Assembly (NCBI RefSeq): GCF_001693415.1
Contig: NZ_MAKX01000001.1
Coordinates: 1,258,047-1,322,046 of the forward strand
Length of the DNA: 64,000 nt
Source: Tenacibaculum soleae
GTDB lineage: Bacteria; Bacteroidota; Bacteroidia; Flavobacteriales; Flavobacteriaceae
Direction of reading: 5' to 3'
Shown here: positions 55,273 to 64,000 of the stretch, one piece after another
Layout of the letters: each line of letters starts with the position of its first letter
Position numbering within the stretch: the stretch's first letter is position 1
Notes under the pieces: model-generated
Database searches by the model: none
What the model was told of the DNA's origin: nothing
The model's input: only the letters and a program-made list of their open reading frames with translations
Translations under genes and position numbers: made by a program

Positions 55273-55824
55273 ATGAGTTACGTACCAAGATTAAAAGAAG
55301 AGTACAAGAGCAGAGTTATCAAAGCTCTTACTGATGAATTCGGTTATAGTAATGTAATGCAAGTGCCTAAATTACAAAAGATTGTTGTAAGTAAAGGTGT
55401 TGGTGCAGCTATAGCAGATAAGAAATTAATAGAATACGCTATTGATGAGTTAACTACAATTACAGGTCAAAAAGCAGTTTCAACGATGTCTAAAAAAGAT
55501 GTTGCAAACTTCAAATTACGTAAAGGGATGCCAATTGGAGCAAAAGTTACGTTAAGAGGAGAAAAAATGTACGAATTTTTAGATAGATTAGTTACTGCAT
55601 CTTTACCACGTGTAAGAGATTTTAACGGAATCAAAGCAAACGGTTTTGATGGTAGAGGTAATTACAACTTAGGAATTACTGAACAAATCATCTATCCTGA
55701 AATCAATATTGATCAAGTAAAAAAAATTAGTGGTATGGATATTACTTTTGTAACATCTGCGAACACTGATAAAGAAGCTAAATCATTATTAGGAGAATTA
55801 GGTTTACCATTTAAAAAGAACTAA
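55273..55824 (+). CDS. rplE: Ribosomal protein uL5
   Basis: A 183-residue 5S rRNA-binding protein. It has the conserved [16 protein letters not shown] region, the loop [20 protein letters not shown] and the C-terminal [17 protein letters not shown] motif ([16 protein letters not shown]). It lies three nt before rpsN. Confidence 0.98.
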   Translation: MSYVPRLKEEYKSRVIKALTDEFGYSNVMQVPKLQKIVVSKGVGAAIADKKLIEYAIDELTTITGQKAVSTMSKKDVANFKLRKGMPIGAKVTLRGEKMYEFLDRLVTASLPRVRDFNGIKANGFDGRGNYNLGITEQIIYPEINIDQVKKISGMDITFVTSANTDKEAKSLLGELGLPFKKN

Positions 55825-55827
55825 GAC

Positions 55828-56097
55828 ATGGCTAAAGAATCAATGAAAGCGCGTGAGCGCAAAAGAGCTAAAACGGTTGCAAAGTATGCTGAAAAGAGAA
55901 AAGCTTTAAAAGAAGCTGGAGACTATGAAGCATTACAAAAGTTACCTAAAAATGCATCACCAGTTAGAATGCACAATCGTTGTAAACTAACAGGACGTCC
56001 TAAAGGATATATGCGTCAGTTCGGTATTTCACGTGTTACTTTCCGTGAAATGGCTAACCAAGGATTAATTCCAGGTGTAAAGAAAGCGAGCTGGTAA
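55828..56097 (+). CDS. rpsN: Ribosomal protein uS14 (zinc-free long form)
   Basis: An 89-residue protein of the 30S head. It is the long form without the CxxC zinc-ribbon pairs; only a single Cys ([11 protein letters not shown]) is present. The start [17 protein letters not shown] and end [11 protein letters not shown] are typical. It ends this segment of the spc cluster: a terminator follows 23 nt after the stop codon, before rpsH. Confidence 0.96.
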   Translation: MAKESMKARERKRAKTVAKYAEKRKALKEAGDYEALQKLPKNASPVRMHNRCKLTGRPKGYMRQFGISRVTFREMANQGLIPGVKKASW

Positions 56098-56120
56098 CAG
56101 TTGTTTTTTATAAACTTATA

Positions 56121-56155
56121 AAGCATATCACAATTTTGTGATATGCTTTTTTTTT
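56121..56155 (+). terminator. Terminator between rpsN and rpsH
   Basis: AAGCATATCACAA (56121-56133) pairs with TTGTGATATGCTT (56136-56148), a 13-bp stem followed by nine Ts. It divides the spc gene run. Confidence 0.92.
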
Positions 56156-56250
56156 GTCAAATAAATTTGGTGTTTATGTTTTAATAAAGCCAATAAATTA
56201 AAACTCAAAATGATAAGTTGTAAAAACAGTGAGTTTCTAATAAATTTATG
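56156..56250 (+). other. Spacer between spc terminator and rpsH promoter
   Basis: AT-rich sequence of about 95 nt with no gene. Together with the leader it makes the 342-nt gap between rpsN and rpsH. Confidence 0.5.
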
Positions 56251-56258
56251 TATATTTG
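56251..56258 (+). promoter_or_regulatory. Promoter -7 box of the rpsH unit
   Basis: TATATTTG, matching TAnnTTTG, followed by CACTC as in the rpsL and rplC promoters. No TTG is seen at the usual -33 spacing. Confidence 0.65.
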
Positions 56259-56439
56259 CACTCTGTTTTTATAAGGTGAATTATGCCTTGTAAGTAAATA
56301 CTAGTAAAGTGGTATACTGCTTATGAGATTTATCTAAAAAACAAAAAACAAATATTAACTGGTTTCAGGTTCATTAATTAGCTGATTTTCATACTGTAAA
56401 TAGCTTTTAGTGAAAACCAAAACCGAAATTTAATTAATT
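56259..56439 (+). promoter_or_regulatory. Structured leader of rpsH
   Basis: A 181-nt untranslated leader. Possible stems include AAGG/CCTT (AAGGTGAATTATGCCTT at about 56272-56288), AGTA/TACT and a TTTTCA/TGAAAA pair near its end. No T-rich terminator hairpin is seen. S8 represses the spc operon in E. coli by binding mRNA; a similar target here is inference. Confidence 0.4.
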
Positions 56440-56838
56440 ATGTATACAGATCCAATCGCGGATTTTCTTACTCGAGTTAGAAATGCTATTGCAGCAAATC
56501 ACCGAGTAGTTGAGATTCCTGCTTCAAAATTGAAGAAGGAAATGACGAAAATTTTGTTCGATCAAGGTTATGTTTTAAGCTACCAGTTCAATGACGATAA
56601 AGTTCAAGGAACTATTAAGATAGCTTTAAAGTACGACCGTGACACGAAAGAGTCAGTAATCAGAAAGATTCAAAGAATTTCAACACCAGGTTTACGTAAA
56701 TACGTTGGCTCTAAAGAGATGCCAAGAGTATTAAACGGTTTAGGTATTGCTATTGTTTCTACATCTAAAGGTGTAATGACAAACAAAAAAGCTAAACAAG
56801 AAAACGTTGGTGGAGAAGTATTATGTTACGTTTATTAA
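56440..56838 (+). CDS. rpsH: Ribosomal protein uS8
   Basis: A 132-residue 16S rRNA-binding protein. The start MYTDPIADFLTRVRNAIAAN and the C-terminal NGLGIAIVSTSKGVMTNKKA with GGEVLCYVY are conserved. It opens a new transcription unit after a terminator, promoter and 180-nt leader. In E. coli S8 represses the spc operon. Confidence 0.98.
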   Translation: MYTDPIADFLTRVRNAIAANHRVVEIPASKLKKEMTKILFDQGYVLSYQFNDDKVQGTIKIALKYDRDTKESVIRKIQRISTPGLRKYVGSKEMPRVLNGLGIAIVSTSKGVMTNKKAKQENVGGEVLCYVY

Positions 56839-56850
56839 TCACTTTGTACA

Positions 56851-57396
56851 ATGAGTAGAATAGGAAAAAATCCAATCGCATTACCACAAGGTGTTGAAGT
56901 TAAAGTAGACGGAAACGTGGTTACAGTAAAAGGTAAATTAGGTGAGTTAACGCAAGAGTTAAAGTCTGATATTACTGCAAAAATTGAAGATGGTGTTATA
57001 ACTGTAGAAAGAGCATCAGATAGTAAAGATCATAGAGCAGCACACGGTTTATATCGTGCTTTAATCAATAACATGATTGAAGGTGTTACTAAAGGTTATA
57101 CTAAGGAATTAGAATTAGTAGGTGTAGGTTATAGAGCATCAAACCAAGGGCAAAAATTAGATTTAGCTTTAGGTTTTTCTCATAACATTGTTTTAAACTT
57201 AGCTCCAGAAGTAAAGGTTGAAACAGTATCTGAAAAAGGTAAAAACCCAATCATTAAATTATCTTCATTCGATAAGCAATTAGTTGGTCAAGTAGCAGCT
57301 AAAATCCGTGGTTTCCGTAAGCCAGAGCCTTATAAAGGAAAAGGAATTAAGTTTGTAGGAGAAGTATTAAGAAGAAAAGCAGGTAAATCTGCATAA
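56851..57396 (+). CDS. rplF: Ribosomal protein uL6
   Basis: A 181-residue 50S protein with two repeated folds near the factor-binding site. It starts SRIGKNPIALPQGVEVKV and ends RKPEPYKGKGIKFVGEVLRR KAGKSA. It lies 12 nt after rpsH. Confidence 0.98.
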   Translation: MSRIGKNPIALPQGVEVKVDGNVVTVKGKLGELTQELKSDITAKIEDGVITVERASDSKDHRAAHGLYRALINNMIEGVTKGYTKELELVGVGYRASNQGQKLDLALGFSHNIVLNLAPEVKVETVSEKGKNPIIKLSSFDKQLVGQVAAKIRGFRKPEPYKGKGIKFVGEVLRRKAGKSA

Positions 57397-57414
57397 TAAA
57401 TAAGAGAAATTATT

Positions 57415-57765
57415 ATGGCATTATCAAAGCTTGAAAGAAGACAACGAATTAAGTATAGAATTAGAAAAGTTGTTACAGGAACTGCTGTTAAACCTAGGTT
57501 ATCAGTATTTAGAAGTAATAAAGAAATCTATGCTCAATTAATTGATGACGTTGCTGGTGTAACATTGGCATCTGCATCATCAAGAGATAAAGAAATTACA
57601 TCTGGTTCTAAATCAGAAGCTGCTACTGCAGTAGGTAAAGCAATTGCAGAAAAAGCTGCTGGAAAAGGTGTTGAAACAGTTTCTTTTGATAGAAATGGAT
57701 TTTTATACCATGGTAGAGTTAAAGTATTAGCAGAAGCTGCTAGAGAAGCTGGTTTAAAATTTTAA
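57415..57765 (+). CDS. rplR: Ribosomal protein uL18
   Basis: A 116-residue 5S rRNA-binding protein. Conserved [38 protein letters not shown] and the C-terminal [20 protein letters not shown]. It lies 18 nt after rplF. Confidence 0.98.
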   Translation: MALSKLERRQRIKYRIRKVVTGTAVKPRLSVFRSNKEIYAQLIDDVAGVTLASASSRDKEITSGSKSEAATAVGKAIAEKAAGKGVETVSFDRNGFLYHGRVKVLAEAAREAGLKF

Positions 57766-57776
57766 GAAATTATATT

Positions 57777-58298
57777 ATGTTAGGATATAAAAACGTAGAA
57801 AGAGTAAAACCAAGCGGATTAGAGCTTGTAGATAAATTAGTAGGTGTACAGCGTGTTACCAAAGTAACTAAAGGGGGTAGAGCATTTGGTTTCTCTGCAA
57901 TCGTAGTAGTTGGAGATGGTAACGGAGTTGTAGGTCATGGATTAGGAAAGTCTAAAGATGTTGCTTCAGCAATTGCAAAAGCAATTGAAGATGCAAAGAA
58001 AAGTTTAGTACGTATTCCTATTTTAGACGGAACTTTACCTCACGAACAAAAAGGTAAGTTTGGTGGAGCGAAAGTGTTCATTAAGCCAGCCTCTCATGGT
58101 ACGGGGGTTATTGCCGGTGGAGCTGTACGTTCAGTATTAGAATCTGTTGGTATAAAAGACGTATTATCAAAATCTCAAGGATCATCAAATCCTCATAACG
58201 TAGTTAAGGCAACTTTTGATGCTTTATTACAATTACGTAGCGCAGCAACAATTGCTAAGCAAAGAGGAATTTCTTTAGAGAAAGTTTTTAACGGTTAA
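57777..58298 (+). CDS. rpsE: Ribosomal protein uS5
   Basis: A 173-residue 30S protein that helps decoding fidelity. It has the double-stranded RNA-binding-like N-terminal domain ([20 protein letters not shown] and [20 protein letters not shown]) and the C-terminal [17 protein letters not shown]. The GRAFGF loop, where spectinomycin resistance mutations map nearby, looks wild type. Confidence 0.98.
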   Translation: MLGYKNVERVKPSGLELVDKLVGVQRVTKVTKGGRAFGFSAIVVVGDGNGVVGHGLGKSKDVASAIAKAIEDAKKSLVRIPILDGTLPHEQKGKFGGAKVFIKPASHGTGVIAGGAVRSVLESVGIKDVLSKSQGSSNPHNVVKATFDALLQLRSAATIAKQRGISLEKVFNG

Positions 58299-58309
58299 AA
58301 TTTAAGACG

Positions 58310-58492
58310 ATGAGTAAAATTAAAGTTACACAAGTAAGAAGTAAAATTGGTCGCCTTAAAAGTCAAAAAGCAACGTTAGAGGCGTTAGGTTTACGTAAAT
58401 TAAACCAAACTGTAGAGCATAATGCTACAGCTACAGTTATGGGTATGGTAAATAAAGTTTCACACTTAGTTTCTGTAGAAGAAGTTAAATAA
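58310..58492 (+). CDS. rpmD: Ribosomal protein uL30
   Basis: A 60-residue 50S protein. [20 protein letters not shown] and [16 protein letters not shown] are the family hallmarks. It lies 11 nt after rpsE. Confidence 0.97.
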   Translation: MSKIKVTQVRSKIGRLKSQKATLEALGLRKLNQTVEHNATATVMGMVNKVSHLVSVEEVK

Positions 58493-58502
58493 ACAATATA
58501 AG

Positions 58503-58952
58503 ATGAGTTTACACAACTTAAAACCTGCAGCAGGATCTACTAAGAGCGGTAAAAGAATCGCTCGTGGAGAAGGTTCTGGACATGGAGGTACCTCTACAAG
58601 AGGTCATAATGGTCAGAAATCACGTTCTGGTTATTCTCGTAAAATCGGATTTGAAGGAGGTCAAATGCCACTTCAAAGACGTGTACCTAAATTTGGTTTC
58701 ACAAACATAAACCGTAAAGAATATGTTGGTGTTAATTTAGATAAATTACAAGGATTAGTAGAAAATGGAAAAATTTCAGATACAGTAACTTTAGAGGTTT
58801 TAGTAGAAAACCGTTTAGCTCGTAAAAACGACTTAGTAAAAATATTAGGTGGTGGTGAGTTAAAGGCTAAATTAAATATAACTGTACATAAATTTACTGC
58901 AACAGCAAAAGCGGCTATTGAAGCAGCAGGAGGTGAAGCAGTTACATTATAA
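58503..58952 (+). CDS. rplO: Ribosomal protein uL15
   Basis: A 149-residue late-assembly 50S protein. It has the basic N-terminal extension SLHNLKPAAGSTKSGKRIAR with GHGGTSTRGHNGQKSRSGY and the C-terminal KFTATAKAAIEAAGGEAV. It lies nine nt before secY. Confidence 0.98.
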   Translation: MSLHNLKPAAGSTKSGKRIARGEGSGHGGTSTRGHNGQKSRSGYSRKIGFEGGQMPLQRRVPKFGFTNINRKEYVGVNLDKLQGLVENGKISDTVTLEVLVENRLARKNDLVKILGGGELKAKLNITVHKFTATAKAAIEAAGGEAVTL

Positions 58953-58961
58953 GAATTGTAA

Positions 58962-60284
58962 ATGATGAATTTTATAAATACTTTAAAAGACATTTGGAAG
59001 ATAGAAGAGTTAAAAGAGAAATTACTTTTAACTTTAGGTTTAATTGCTGTATATCGTTTTATGGCGGCAGTTCCATTACCTGGAATTGACCCTACACAAT
59101 TATCAGCATTACAAGACAGTACTTCAAGTGGACTTTTAGGTTTATTAAACGCATTTACAGGTGGGGCATTTGCTAGAGCGTCAGTGATGGCACTTGGTAT
59201 AATGCCTTATATTTCTGCATCAATTGTAGTTCAGTTAATGGGTATTGCGGTACCATATTTACAAAAATTACAAAAAGATGGAGAAAGTGGACGTAAGAAG
59301 ATTACACAAATAACAAGATGGCTTACAATTGCTATTACTTTGTTTCAAGCACCTACTTATATTGGTATTATTCAAAACCAAATGGGATTAGGACCTGAAG
59401 CATTTTTAGTAACTGGAGCAACATTTTGGGTTTCATCAATTATCCTTTTATCTGCAGGAACAATTTTTGCAATGTGGTTAGGTGAGCGTATTACAGACAA
59501 AGGAGTTGGTAATGGTATATCATTATTAATTACAGTAGGTATTATTGCTAATTTTCCAGCAGCTTTCATACAAGAGTTAGTTTCTAAGCAAACAGCTGGA
59601 GCTGGAGGGATTATGATGATTCTAATCGAATTAATAGTTTGGTTTGTAGTAATCTTGTTAACCGTATTATTAGTTACAGCAGTAAGAAAGGTAGCGGTTC
59701 AGTATGCACGTCGTACAGCTGTTACAGACATTAAAGATGTTGACGGTGCACGCCAGTACATTCCATTAAAATTGAATGCATCGGGTGTAATGCCAATTAT
59801 TTTTGCACAAGCTATTATGTTTTTACCAGTAGCTTTGGGGCAAAAATTTCCAGCATTAAACAGTTTAACTGATAATTTCGGATTATGGTATAACGTTATA
59901 TTTGCTATCTTAATTATTATCTTTAGTTATTTTTATACGGCGATTACGATCCCAACAAATAAAATGGCAGATGATTTAAAGAGAAGTAATGGTTTTGTAC
60001 CTGGATATAAGCCAGGAGAAGAAACAGCAAACTATTTAGATTCGGTGTTATCGAAAATAACATTTCCAGGATCTTTATTTTTAGCAGCTTTATCTATATT
60101 ACCAGCGATTATTGTAAAGTTTGGAGTTACTCAAAACTGGGCAATGTTTTTTGGTGGTACTTCTTTAATCATTATGGTTGGAGTTGCAATAGATACCATA
60201 CAGCAAATTAACTCGTATTTATTAAACAGTCGTTACGATGGTTTAATGAAAACAGGTAACAGTAACAGAAAATCATTAAAATAA
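58962..60284 (+). CDS. secY: Preprotein translocase subunit SecY
   Basis: A 440-residue membrane channel with ten predicted helices. Conserved parts are [32 protein letters not shown], the cytoplasmic C4/C5 loop segments ([33 protein letters not shown]) and the C-terminal [10 protein letters not shown]. It may start at the first or second Met (58962 or 58965). It lies one nt before infA. Confidence 0.98.
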   Translation: MMNFINTLKDIWKIEELKEKLLLTLGLIAVYRFMAAVPLPGIDPTQLSALQDSTSSGLLGLLNAFTGGAFARASVMALGIMPYISASIVVQLMGIAVPYLQKLQKDGESGRKKITQITRWLTIAITLFQAPTYIGIIQNQMGLGPEAFLVTGATFWVSSIILLSAGTIFAMWLGERITDKGVGNGISLLITVGIIANFPAAFIQELVSKQTAGAGGIMMILIELIVWFVVILLTVLLVTAVRKVAVQYARRTAVTDIKDVDGARQYIPLKLNASGVMPIIFAQAIMFLPVALGQKFPALNSLTDNFGLWYNVIFAILIIIFSYFYTAITIPTNKMADDLKRSNGFVPGYKPGEETANYLDSVLSKITFPGSLFLAALSILPAIIVKFGVTQNWAMFFGGTSLIIMVGVAIDTIQQINSYLLNSRYDGLMKTGNSNRKSLK

Positions 60285-60285
60285 T

Positions 60286-60501
60286 ATGGCTAAGCAACCA
60301 GCAATTCAACAAGACGGAACAATAACAGAAGCATTATCAAATGCAATGTTTCGCGTAGAATTAGAAAACGGACATATTGTAACGGCACACATTTCAGGTA
60401 AAATGCGTATGCATTATATCAAATTATTACCAGGAGACAAGGTGAAATTAGAAATGAGTCCGTATGATTTATCAAAGGCAAGAATTACTTACAGATATTA
60501 A
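60286..60501 (+). CDS. infA: Translation initiation factor IF-1
   Basis: A 71-residue OB-fold protein. [40 protein letters not shown] and [20 protein letters not shown] are the canonical blocks. It starts one nt after secY and lies 12 nt before rpmJ. Confidence 0.98.
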   Translation: MAKQPAIQQDGTITEALSNAMFRVELENGHIVTAHISGKMRMHYIKLLPGDKVKLEMSPYDLSKARITYRY

Positions 60502-60513
60502 AAACACACACTG

Positions 60514-60630
60514 ATGAAAGTAAGAGCATCATTAAAGAAAAGAAGTGCCGAGTGCAAGATTGTACGTAGAAAAGGCAGATTATATGTAATTAACAAAAAG
60601 AATCCTAGATTTAAACAAAGACAAGGGTAA
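60514..60630 (+). CDS. rpmJ: Ribosomal protein bL36 (zinc-free form)
   Basis: A 38-residue protein read directly from the sequence: ATG at 60514, TAA at 60628-60630. It begins [19 protein letters not shown] and ends NPRFKQRQG. Of the usual four zinc ligands (three Cys and one His) only C14 remains; the others are Ser11, Asn27 and Phe33. The rpsM start overlaps its stop by one nt. A Zn-free L36 is common in Bacteroidota. Confidence 0.97.
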   Translation: MKVRASLKKRSAECKIVRRKGRLYVINKKNPRFKQRQG

Positions 60631-60995
60631 TGGCAAGAATAGCAGGTATTGATATTCCAAAGAATAAAAGAGGTGTTATCGCTTTAACTTACATCTTTGG
60701 TATAGGAGACAGCAGAGCAAAAGAAATTTTAGCAACTGCAAAAATAGACGAAAGTATCAAAGTTCAAGATTGGACAGATGATCAAATTGCAGCGATTCGT
60801 GAGCAAGTAGGAACTTTTACTATAGAAGGTGAATTACGTTCAGAAGTTCAATTAAACATTAAACGTTTAATGGACATAGGATGTCAAAGAGGTATTCGTC
60901 ACAGACTTGGTCTTCCTTTAAGAGGGCAAAGAACTAAGAATAACTCTCGTACAAGAAAAGGTAAGAGAAAAACTGTAGCTAACAAGAAAAAATAA
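60630..60995 (+). CDS. rpsM: Ribosomal protein uS13
   Basis: A 121-residue 30S head protein. [33 protein letters not shown] and the C-terminal [20 protein letters not shown] are conserved. It overlaps rpmJ by one nt. An 80-nt gap with a GTTAGAT/ATCTAAC hairpin follows before rpsK. Confidence 0.98.
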   Translation: MARIAGIDIPKNKRGVIALTYIFGIGDSRAKEILATAKIDESIKVQDWTDDQIAAIREQVGTFTIEGELRSEVQLNIKRLMDIGCQRGIRHRLGLPLRGQRTKNNSRTRKGKRKTVANKKK

Positions 60996-61075
60996 GTTAG
61001 ATAAGTAATAAAGATCTAACAGTGGTTATTATAACCATAAGGTTAGAAAACTAAATTACTAAAACTATAATAATC

Positions 61076-61462
61076 ATGGCAAAGTCTAAAGTAACAAAAA
61101 AACGTAAAGTTGTAATAGAATCAGTTGGTGAAGCTCACGTAACTGCATCTTTCAACAATATTATTATTTCTTTAACAAACAAAAAAGGTGACGTTATATC
61201 TTGGTCATCTGCAGGTAAAATGGGTTTCAGAGGTTCAAAAAAGAACACTCCGTATGCAGCTCAATTAGCCGCAGAAGATTGTGCTAACGTAGCAAAAGAA
61301 GCAGGTTTACGTAAAGTAAAGGTGTATGTTAAAGGGCCTGGTAACGGTAGAGAATCTGCAATCAGATCTATCCACAATGCAGGAATCGAAGTAACAGAAA
61401 TTATTGATGTTACGCCAATTCCTCACAACGGATGTCGTCCTCCAAAAAGAAGAAGAGTATAA
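61076..61462 (+). CDS. rpsK: Ribosomal protein uS11
   Basis: A 128-residue 30S platform protein. It has [20 protein letters not shown] and the C-terminal [20 protein letters not shown] with [13 protein letters not shown]. The stop codon is part of a terminator hairpin that separates it from rpsD. Confidence 0.98.
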   Translation: MAKSKVTKKRKVVIESVGEAHVTASFNNIIISLTNKKGDVISWSSAGKMGFRGSKKNTPYAAQLAAEDCANVAKEAGLRKVKVYVKGPGNGRESAIRSIHNAGIEVTEIIDVTPIPHNGCRPPKRRRV

Positions 61463-61489
61463 GTTGATATAAATCAACTTATACTTTTA
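61457..61489 (+). terminator. Terminator between rpsK and rpsD
   Basis: GTATAAGTTGAT (61457-61468) pairs with ATCAACTTATAC (61473-61484), a 12-bp stem followed by TTTTA. The rpsK stop codon lies inside the left arm. Confidence 0.78.
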
Positions 61490-61496
61490 TTTAGCG

Positions 61497-61504
61497 TATT
61501 TTTG
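61497..61504 (+). promoter_or_regulatory. Promoter -7 box of the rpsD unit
   Basis: TATTTTTG (TAnnTTTG) directly after the terminator. It is flanked by an inverted GCGTA/TACGC pair. No clear TTG lies at -33. Confidence 0.6.
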
Positions 61505-61532
61505 TACGCGCAAAAAAAAGTATTTTAACTAA

Positions 61533-61582
61533 AGTAGGAATACGATTATCGAAGGAGTAAGCCTTAATTCATAATCCCTACT
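61533..61582 (+). promoter_or_regulatory. Two-part stem in the rpsD leader, candidate S4-binding RNA
   Basis: AGTAGG (61533-61538) pairs with CCTACT (61577-61582), and GATTAT (61544-61549) with ATAATC (61571-61576). This forms a 12-bp helix with a 5-nt bulge. An inner AAGG/CCTT stem (61552-61555 with 61562-61565) caps it. The structure ends 13 nt before the rpsD start codon. S4 autoregulates its operon in E. coli and Bacillus; a similar role here is inference. Confidence 0.6.
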
Positions 61583-61595
61583 AAAACAATAAGAA

Positions 61596-62201
61596 ATGGC
61601 AAGATATACAGGACCAAAAACTAAAATTGCTCGTAAGTTTGGTGAAGCAATTTTTGGAGATGATAAAAACTTTGAAAAAAGAAATTACCCTCCAGGACAA
61701 CATGGAAACGCAAGAAGAAGAGGTAAGAAATCTGAATATGCGACTCAGTTAATGGAGAAGCAAAAAGCTAAATACTCTTATGGTATTTTAGAGCGTCAGT
61801 TTAGTAACTTATTTAAAAAAGCATCTGCATCTAAAGGTATTACAGGTGAGGTTTTATTACAATTATGTGAATCTCGTTTAGATAACGTTGTTTTCCGTTT
61901 AGGAATTGCTAACTCAAGAAGAGGTGGACGTCAATTAGTATCTCACCGTCACATTACTGTGAACGGAGAAATTGTTAACATTCCATCATACAGCTTACAA
62001 GCAGGAGATGTTGTGGCAGTAAGAGAAAAATCTAAATCATTAGTAGCTATTGAAGATTCTTTAGCATCAAACAGTAATGTTTATGAATGGTTAAGCTGGA
62101 ACTCTGATCAAAAGTCAGGAACTTTTATTAAAGCTCCAGAAAGATTACAAATTCCTGAAAATATCAAGGAACAATTAATCGTAGAATTATATTCTAAATA
62201 A
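61596..62201 (+). CDS. rpsD: Ribosomal protein uS4
   Basis: A 201-residue primary 16S rRNA-binding protein. It starts [20 protein letters not shown]. The S4 RNA-binding domain follows ([40 protein letters not shown]). It has its own promoter and a structured leader. In E. coli S4 represses the alpha operon. Confidence 0.98.
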   Translation: MARYTGPKTKIARKFGEAIFGDDKNFEKRNYPPGQHGNARRRGKKSEYATQLMEKQKAKYSYGILERQFSNLFKKASASKGITGEVLLQLCESRLDNVVFRLGIANSRRGGRQLVSHRHITVNGEIVNIPSYSLQAGDVVAVREKSKSLVAIEDSLASNSNVYEWLSWNSDQKSGTFIKAPERLQIPENIKEQLIVELYSK

Positions 62202-62297
62202 TAAATTATTTACATTGTTGTATAGCCAAAGGGTTTATCTGTATTTCTTCAAACTAATAAACCGCGCAACTAAACAACAATTAAAACGAAGAAAAAT

Positions 62298-63290
62298 ATG
62301 GCAATTTTAAATTTTCAGAAGCCTGATAAAGTAATAATGATTGAATCTACTGACTTTTCAGGAAGATTCGAATTTAGACCTCTTGAACCAGGTTTTGGAT
62401 TAACAATAGGAAATGCTTTAAGAAGAGTTTTATTATCTTCTTTAGAAGGATTTGCTATCACATCATTAAGAGTAGATGGTGTAGATCATGAGTTTTCAAC
62501 AATTCAAGGTGTTGTAGAAGATGTTACAGAAATCATCTTAAACTTAAAACAAGTTCGTTTTAAGAAACAAATTGAAGAAACTGATAGAGAAACAGTATCT
62601 ATAGCAGTATCAGGACAAGAACAATTAACTGCAGGAGATTTACAAAAATTTACTTCAGGTTTTCAAGTACTAAATCCAGATTTAGTAATTTGTAACATGG
62701 ATAAATCAGTGAATTTTAATGCTGAAATCACTATCGAAAAAGGTAGAGGTTTTGTGCCAGCAGAAGAAAACAAAAGAGCAGGTGCTCCATTAGGAACAAT
62801 TTTTACAGATTCTATTTACACTCCTATAAAGAATGTAAAATATGCTGTTGAAAATTTTCGTGTAGAACAAAAGACCGATTATGAAAAATTAGTTTTTGAT
62901 ATCGATACAGACGGTTCTATCAACCCTAAGGATGCCTTAACAGAAGCTGCTAAAATTTTAATCCACCACTTTATGTTATTCTCAGATGAGCGTATCACTT
63001 TAGAGGCAGATGAAATTGCACAAACTGAAACATATGATGAAGAATCATTACACATGCGTCAGTTATTGAAGACGAAATTAGTAGATATGGATTTATCTGT
63101 TCGTGCTTTAAACTGTTTAAAAGCAGCAGAAGTTGATACTTTAGGAGACTTAGTATCGTTCAACAAAAGTGATTTAATGAAATTTAGAAACTTTGGTAAA
63201 AAATCATTAACTGAATTAGATGAGTTAGTGGCTAATAAAAACCTTAATTTCGGAATGGACTTAAGCAAATACAAATTAGATAGAGATTAA
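62298..63290 (+). CDS. rpoA: RNA polymerase alpha subunit
   Basis: A 330-residue protein. The N-terminal dimerisation domain has [20 protein letters not shown] and [16 protein letters not shown]. The C-terminal DNA- and activator-binding domain (residues about 250-325) has [16 protein letters not shown] and [16 protein letters not shown]. It lies 96 nt after rpsD and 60 nt before rplQ. Confidence 0.98.
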   Translation: MAILNFQKPDKVIMIESTDFSGRFEFRPLEPGFGLTIGNALRRVLLSSLEGFAITSLRVDGVDHEFSTIQGVVEDVTEIILNLKQVRFKKQIEETDRETVSIAVSGQEQLTAGDLQKFTSGFQVLNPDLVICNMDKSVNFNAEITIEKGRGFVPAEENKRAGAPLGTIFTDSIYTPIKNVKYAVENFRVEQKTDYEKLVFDIDTDGSINPKDALTEAAKILIHHFMLFSDERITLEADEIAQTETYDEESLHMRQLLKTKLVDMDLSVRALNCLKAAEVDTLGDLVSFNKSDLMKFRNFGKKSLTELDELVANKNLNFGMDLSKYKLDRD

Positions 63291-63350
63291 CCTTTCATAA
63301 TTTGCTCCCTTAAAAGGTAGTAGCAAGATGAGAGCTAAAAACCAAATGTC

Positions 63351-63824
63351 ATGAGACACGGAAAGAAATTTAATCATTTAGGAAGACAAACAGCGCACAG
63401 AAAGGCGATGTTAGCAAATATGGGGTGTTCTTTAATAGAGCACAAACGTATAAACACAACTTTAGCAAAAGCGAAAGCTTTACGTATGTTTATAGAGCCT
63501 ATAATTACTAAGTCTAAATCAGATACTACTCATAATCGCCGTACAGTATTTAGCTATTTACGTAGCAAAGAAGCTGTAACAGAATTATTTAAAGAAGTTT
63601 CTGTAAAAGTAGCAGATCGTCCAGGAGGATATGTTCGTATTATCAAATTAGGAAACCGTCAGGGAGATAACGCTTCTATGGCAATGGTTGAATTAGTTGA
63701 TTACAACGAATTATACAACCCGAAAGGAAACAAAGCTAAAAGGAACACTCGTCGTAGCCGTCGTGGTGGTGCAAAAACTACAGCTGCAGCAGTTGAAACT
63801 CAAACTTCAAACGAAGAAGAATAA
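63351..63824 (+). CDS. rplQ: Ribosomal protein bL17
   Basis: A 157-residue 50S protein. The core is [40 protein letters not shown] and the [20 protein letters not shown] segment. A C-terminal extension of about 35 residues, basic then acidic ([11 protein letters not shown] to TSNEEE), is longer than in E. coli and usual in Bacteroidota. Confidence 0.97.
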   Translation: MRHGKKFNHLGRQTAHRKAMLANMGCSLIEHKRINTTLAKAKALRMFIEPIITKSKSDTTHNRRTVFSYLRSKEAVTELFKEVSVKVADRPGGYVRIIKLGNRQGDNASMAMVELVDYNELYNPKGNKAKRNTRRSRRGGAKTTAAAVETQTSNEEE

Positions 63825-63850
63825 AAATGAAAATTTTTATAAATTATATC

Positions 63851-63885
63851 AAAGGGATAAACATTTAATGTTTGTCCCTTTTTTT
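63851..63885 (+). terminator. Terminator of the rpoA-rplQ unit
   Basis: AAAGGGATAAACAT (63851-63864) pairs with ATGTTTGTCCCTTT (63868-63881), a 14-bp stem with one wobble and a T-tract. It ends the ribosomal supercluster. Confidence 0.92.
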
Positions 63886-63888
63886 ATA

Positions 63889-63896
63889 TATTTTTG
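63889..63896 (+). promoter_or_regulatory. Promoter -7 box of carA
   Basis: TATTTTTG (TAnnTTTG) just after the terminator T-tract and 26 nt before the carA start codon. The nearest TTG (63872-63874) has a short spacer of 14 nt. Confidence 0.55.
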
Positions 63897-63922
63897 CAAT
63901 CAAATTACACAACACACACTAA

Positions 63923-64000
63923 ATGAAATATCAGCAACGTAAAAAAGCACTAGTTTTATTAGCAGATGGAACTATTTTCTATGGAAAGTCTATAGGAATC
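63923..64000 (+). CDS. carA: Carbamoyl-phosphate synthase small subunit (5' part only)
   Basis: Twenty-six codons are visible to the window edge. The protein begins MKYQQRKKALVLLADGTIFY and continues GKSIGI. The ALVLLADGTIFYGKSIG pattern is the family start. The small subunit is the glutamine amidotransferase that feeds ammonia to CarB for arginine and pyrimidine synthesis. It follows rplQ, as I recall in many Bacteroidota, with its own promoter. Confidence 0.88.
   Translation, partial: MKYQQRKKALVLLADGTIFYGKSIGI

Overview
The window comes from an AT-rich member of the Flavobacteriaceae (Bacteroidota). I would guess a marine genus close to Tenacibaculum or Polaribacter, but the genus is inference. 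The lineage is supported by a SusC/SusD pair, a type IX secretion (T9SS) C-terminal sorting domain, a flavobacterial tmRNA tag (GEDNYALAA), promoter boxes of the TAnnTTTG type, a BtgA/DUF5712 mobilisation pair, and weak Shine-Dalgarno signals throughout.

Layout. Positions 1-6000 hold a mobilisable, plasmid-like element read on the minus strand: HTH protein, DUF5906-type helicase, degenerate CHC2/Toprim primase-like protein, BtgA-like accessory protein, DUF5712-like relaxase, ParA and a ribbon-helix-helix partner. It carries an iteron-like TTGATGACG array (3443-3651) and a large hairpin that could be oriT (2517-2556). It stops next to the 3' end of ssrA (tmRNA, 6124-6514), a common integration target, but no integrase is visible. 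Positions 6700-24560 are mostly chromosomal housekeeping and envelope genes: a saccharopine-dehydrogenase-like enzyme, creD with its regulator, kdsA, an M28 peptidase, a 2140-residue alpha-2-macroglobulin with an embedded SusC-like module, and an Mpl-type Mur ligase.

Positions 24557-31541 are the most interesting accessory region. They encode an exported tail-collar protein, a repeat-rich T9SS surface protein, a 58-codon peptide gene that is easy to miss, a PqqD-like/HPr-kinase-like protein and an NTP_transf_5-family nucleotidyltransferase. The kinase plus nucleotidyltransferase pair resembles RiPP tailoring enzymes, and the peptide has a Tat-like or leader-like N-terminus and a Pro/Gly-rich 12-residue tail. 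Positions 31680-45830 hold trkH-trkA, radC, a polysaccharide deacetylase-like gene, a YjjG-type HAD phosphatase, rarA, a rhomboid protease, rlmB and a susD-susC pair.

Positions 46140-63885 are the str/S10/spc/alpha ribosomal supercluster, ending with carA entering the right edge. It is contiguous in gene order but interrupted by terminator-plus-promoter units just before rplC-rplD (L3-L4), rpsH (S8) and rpsD (S4). These lie next to the genes of the classical autoregulatory ribosomal proteins. The rpsD leader contains a strong two-part stem that may be a regulatory RNA. The cluster encodes the zinc-free forms of L36 and S14.
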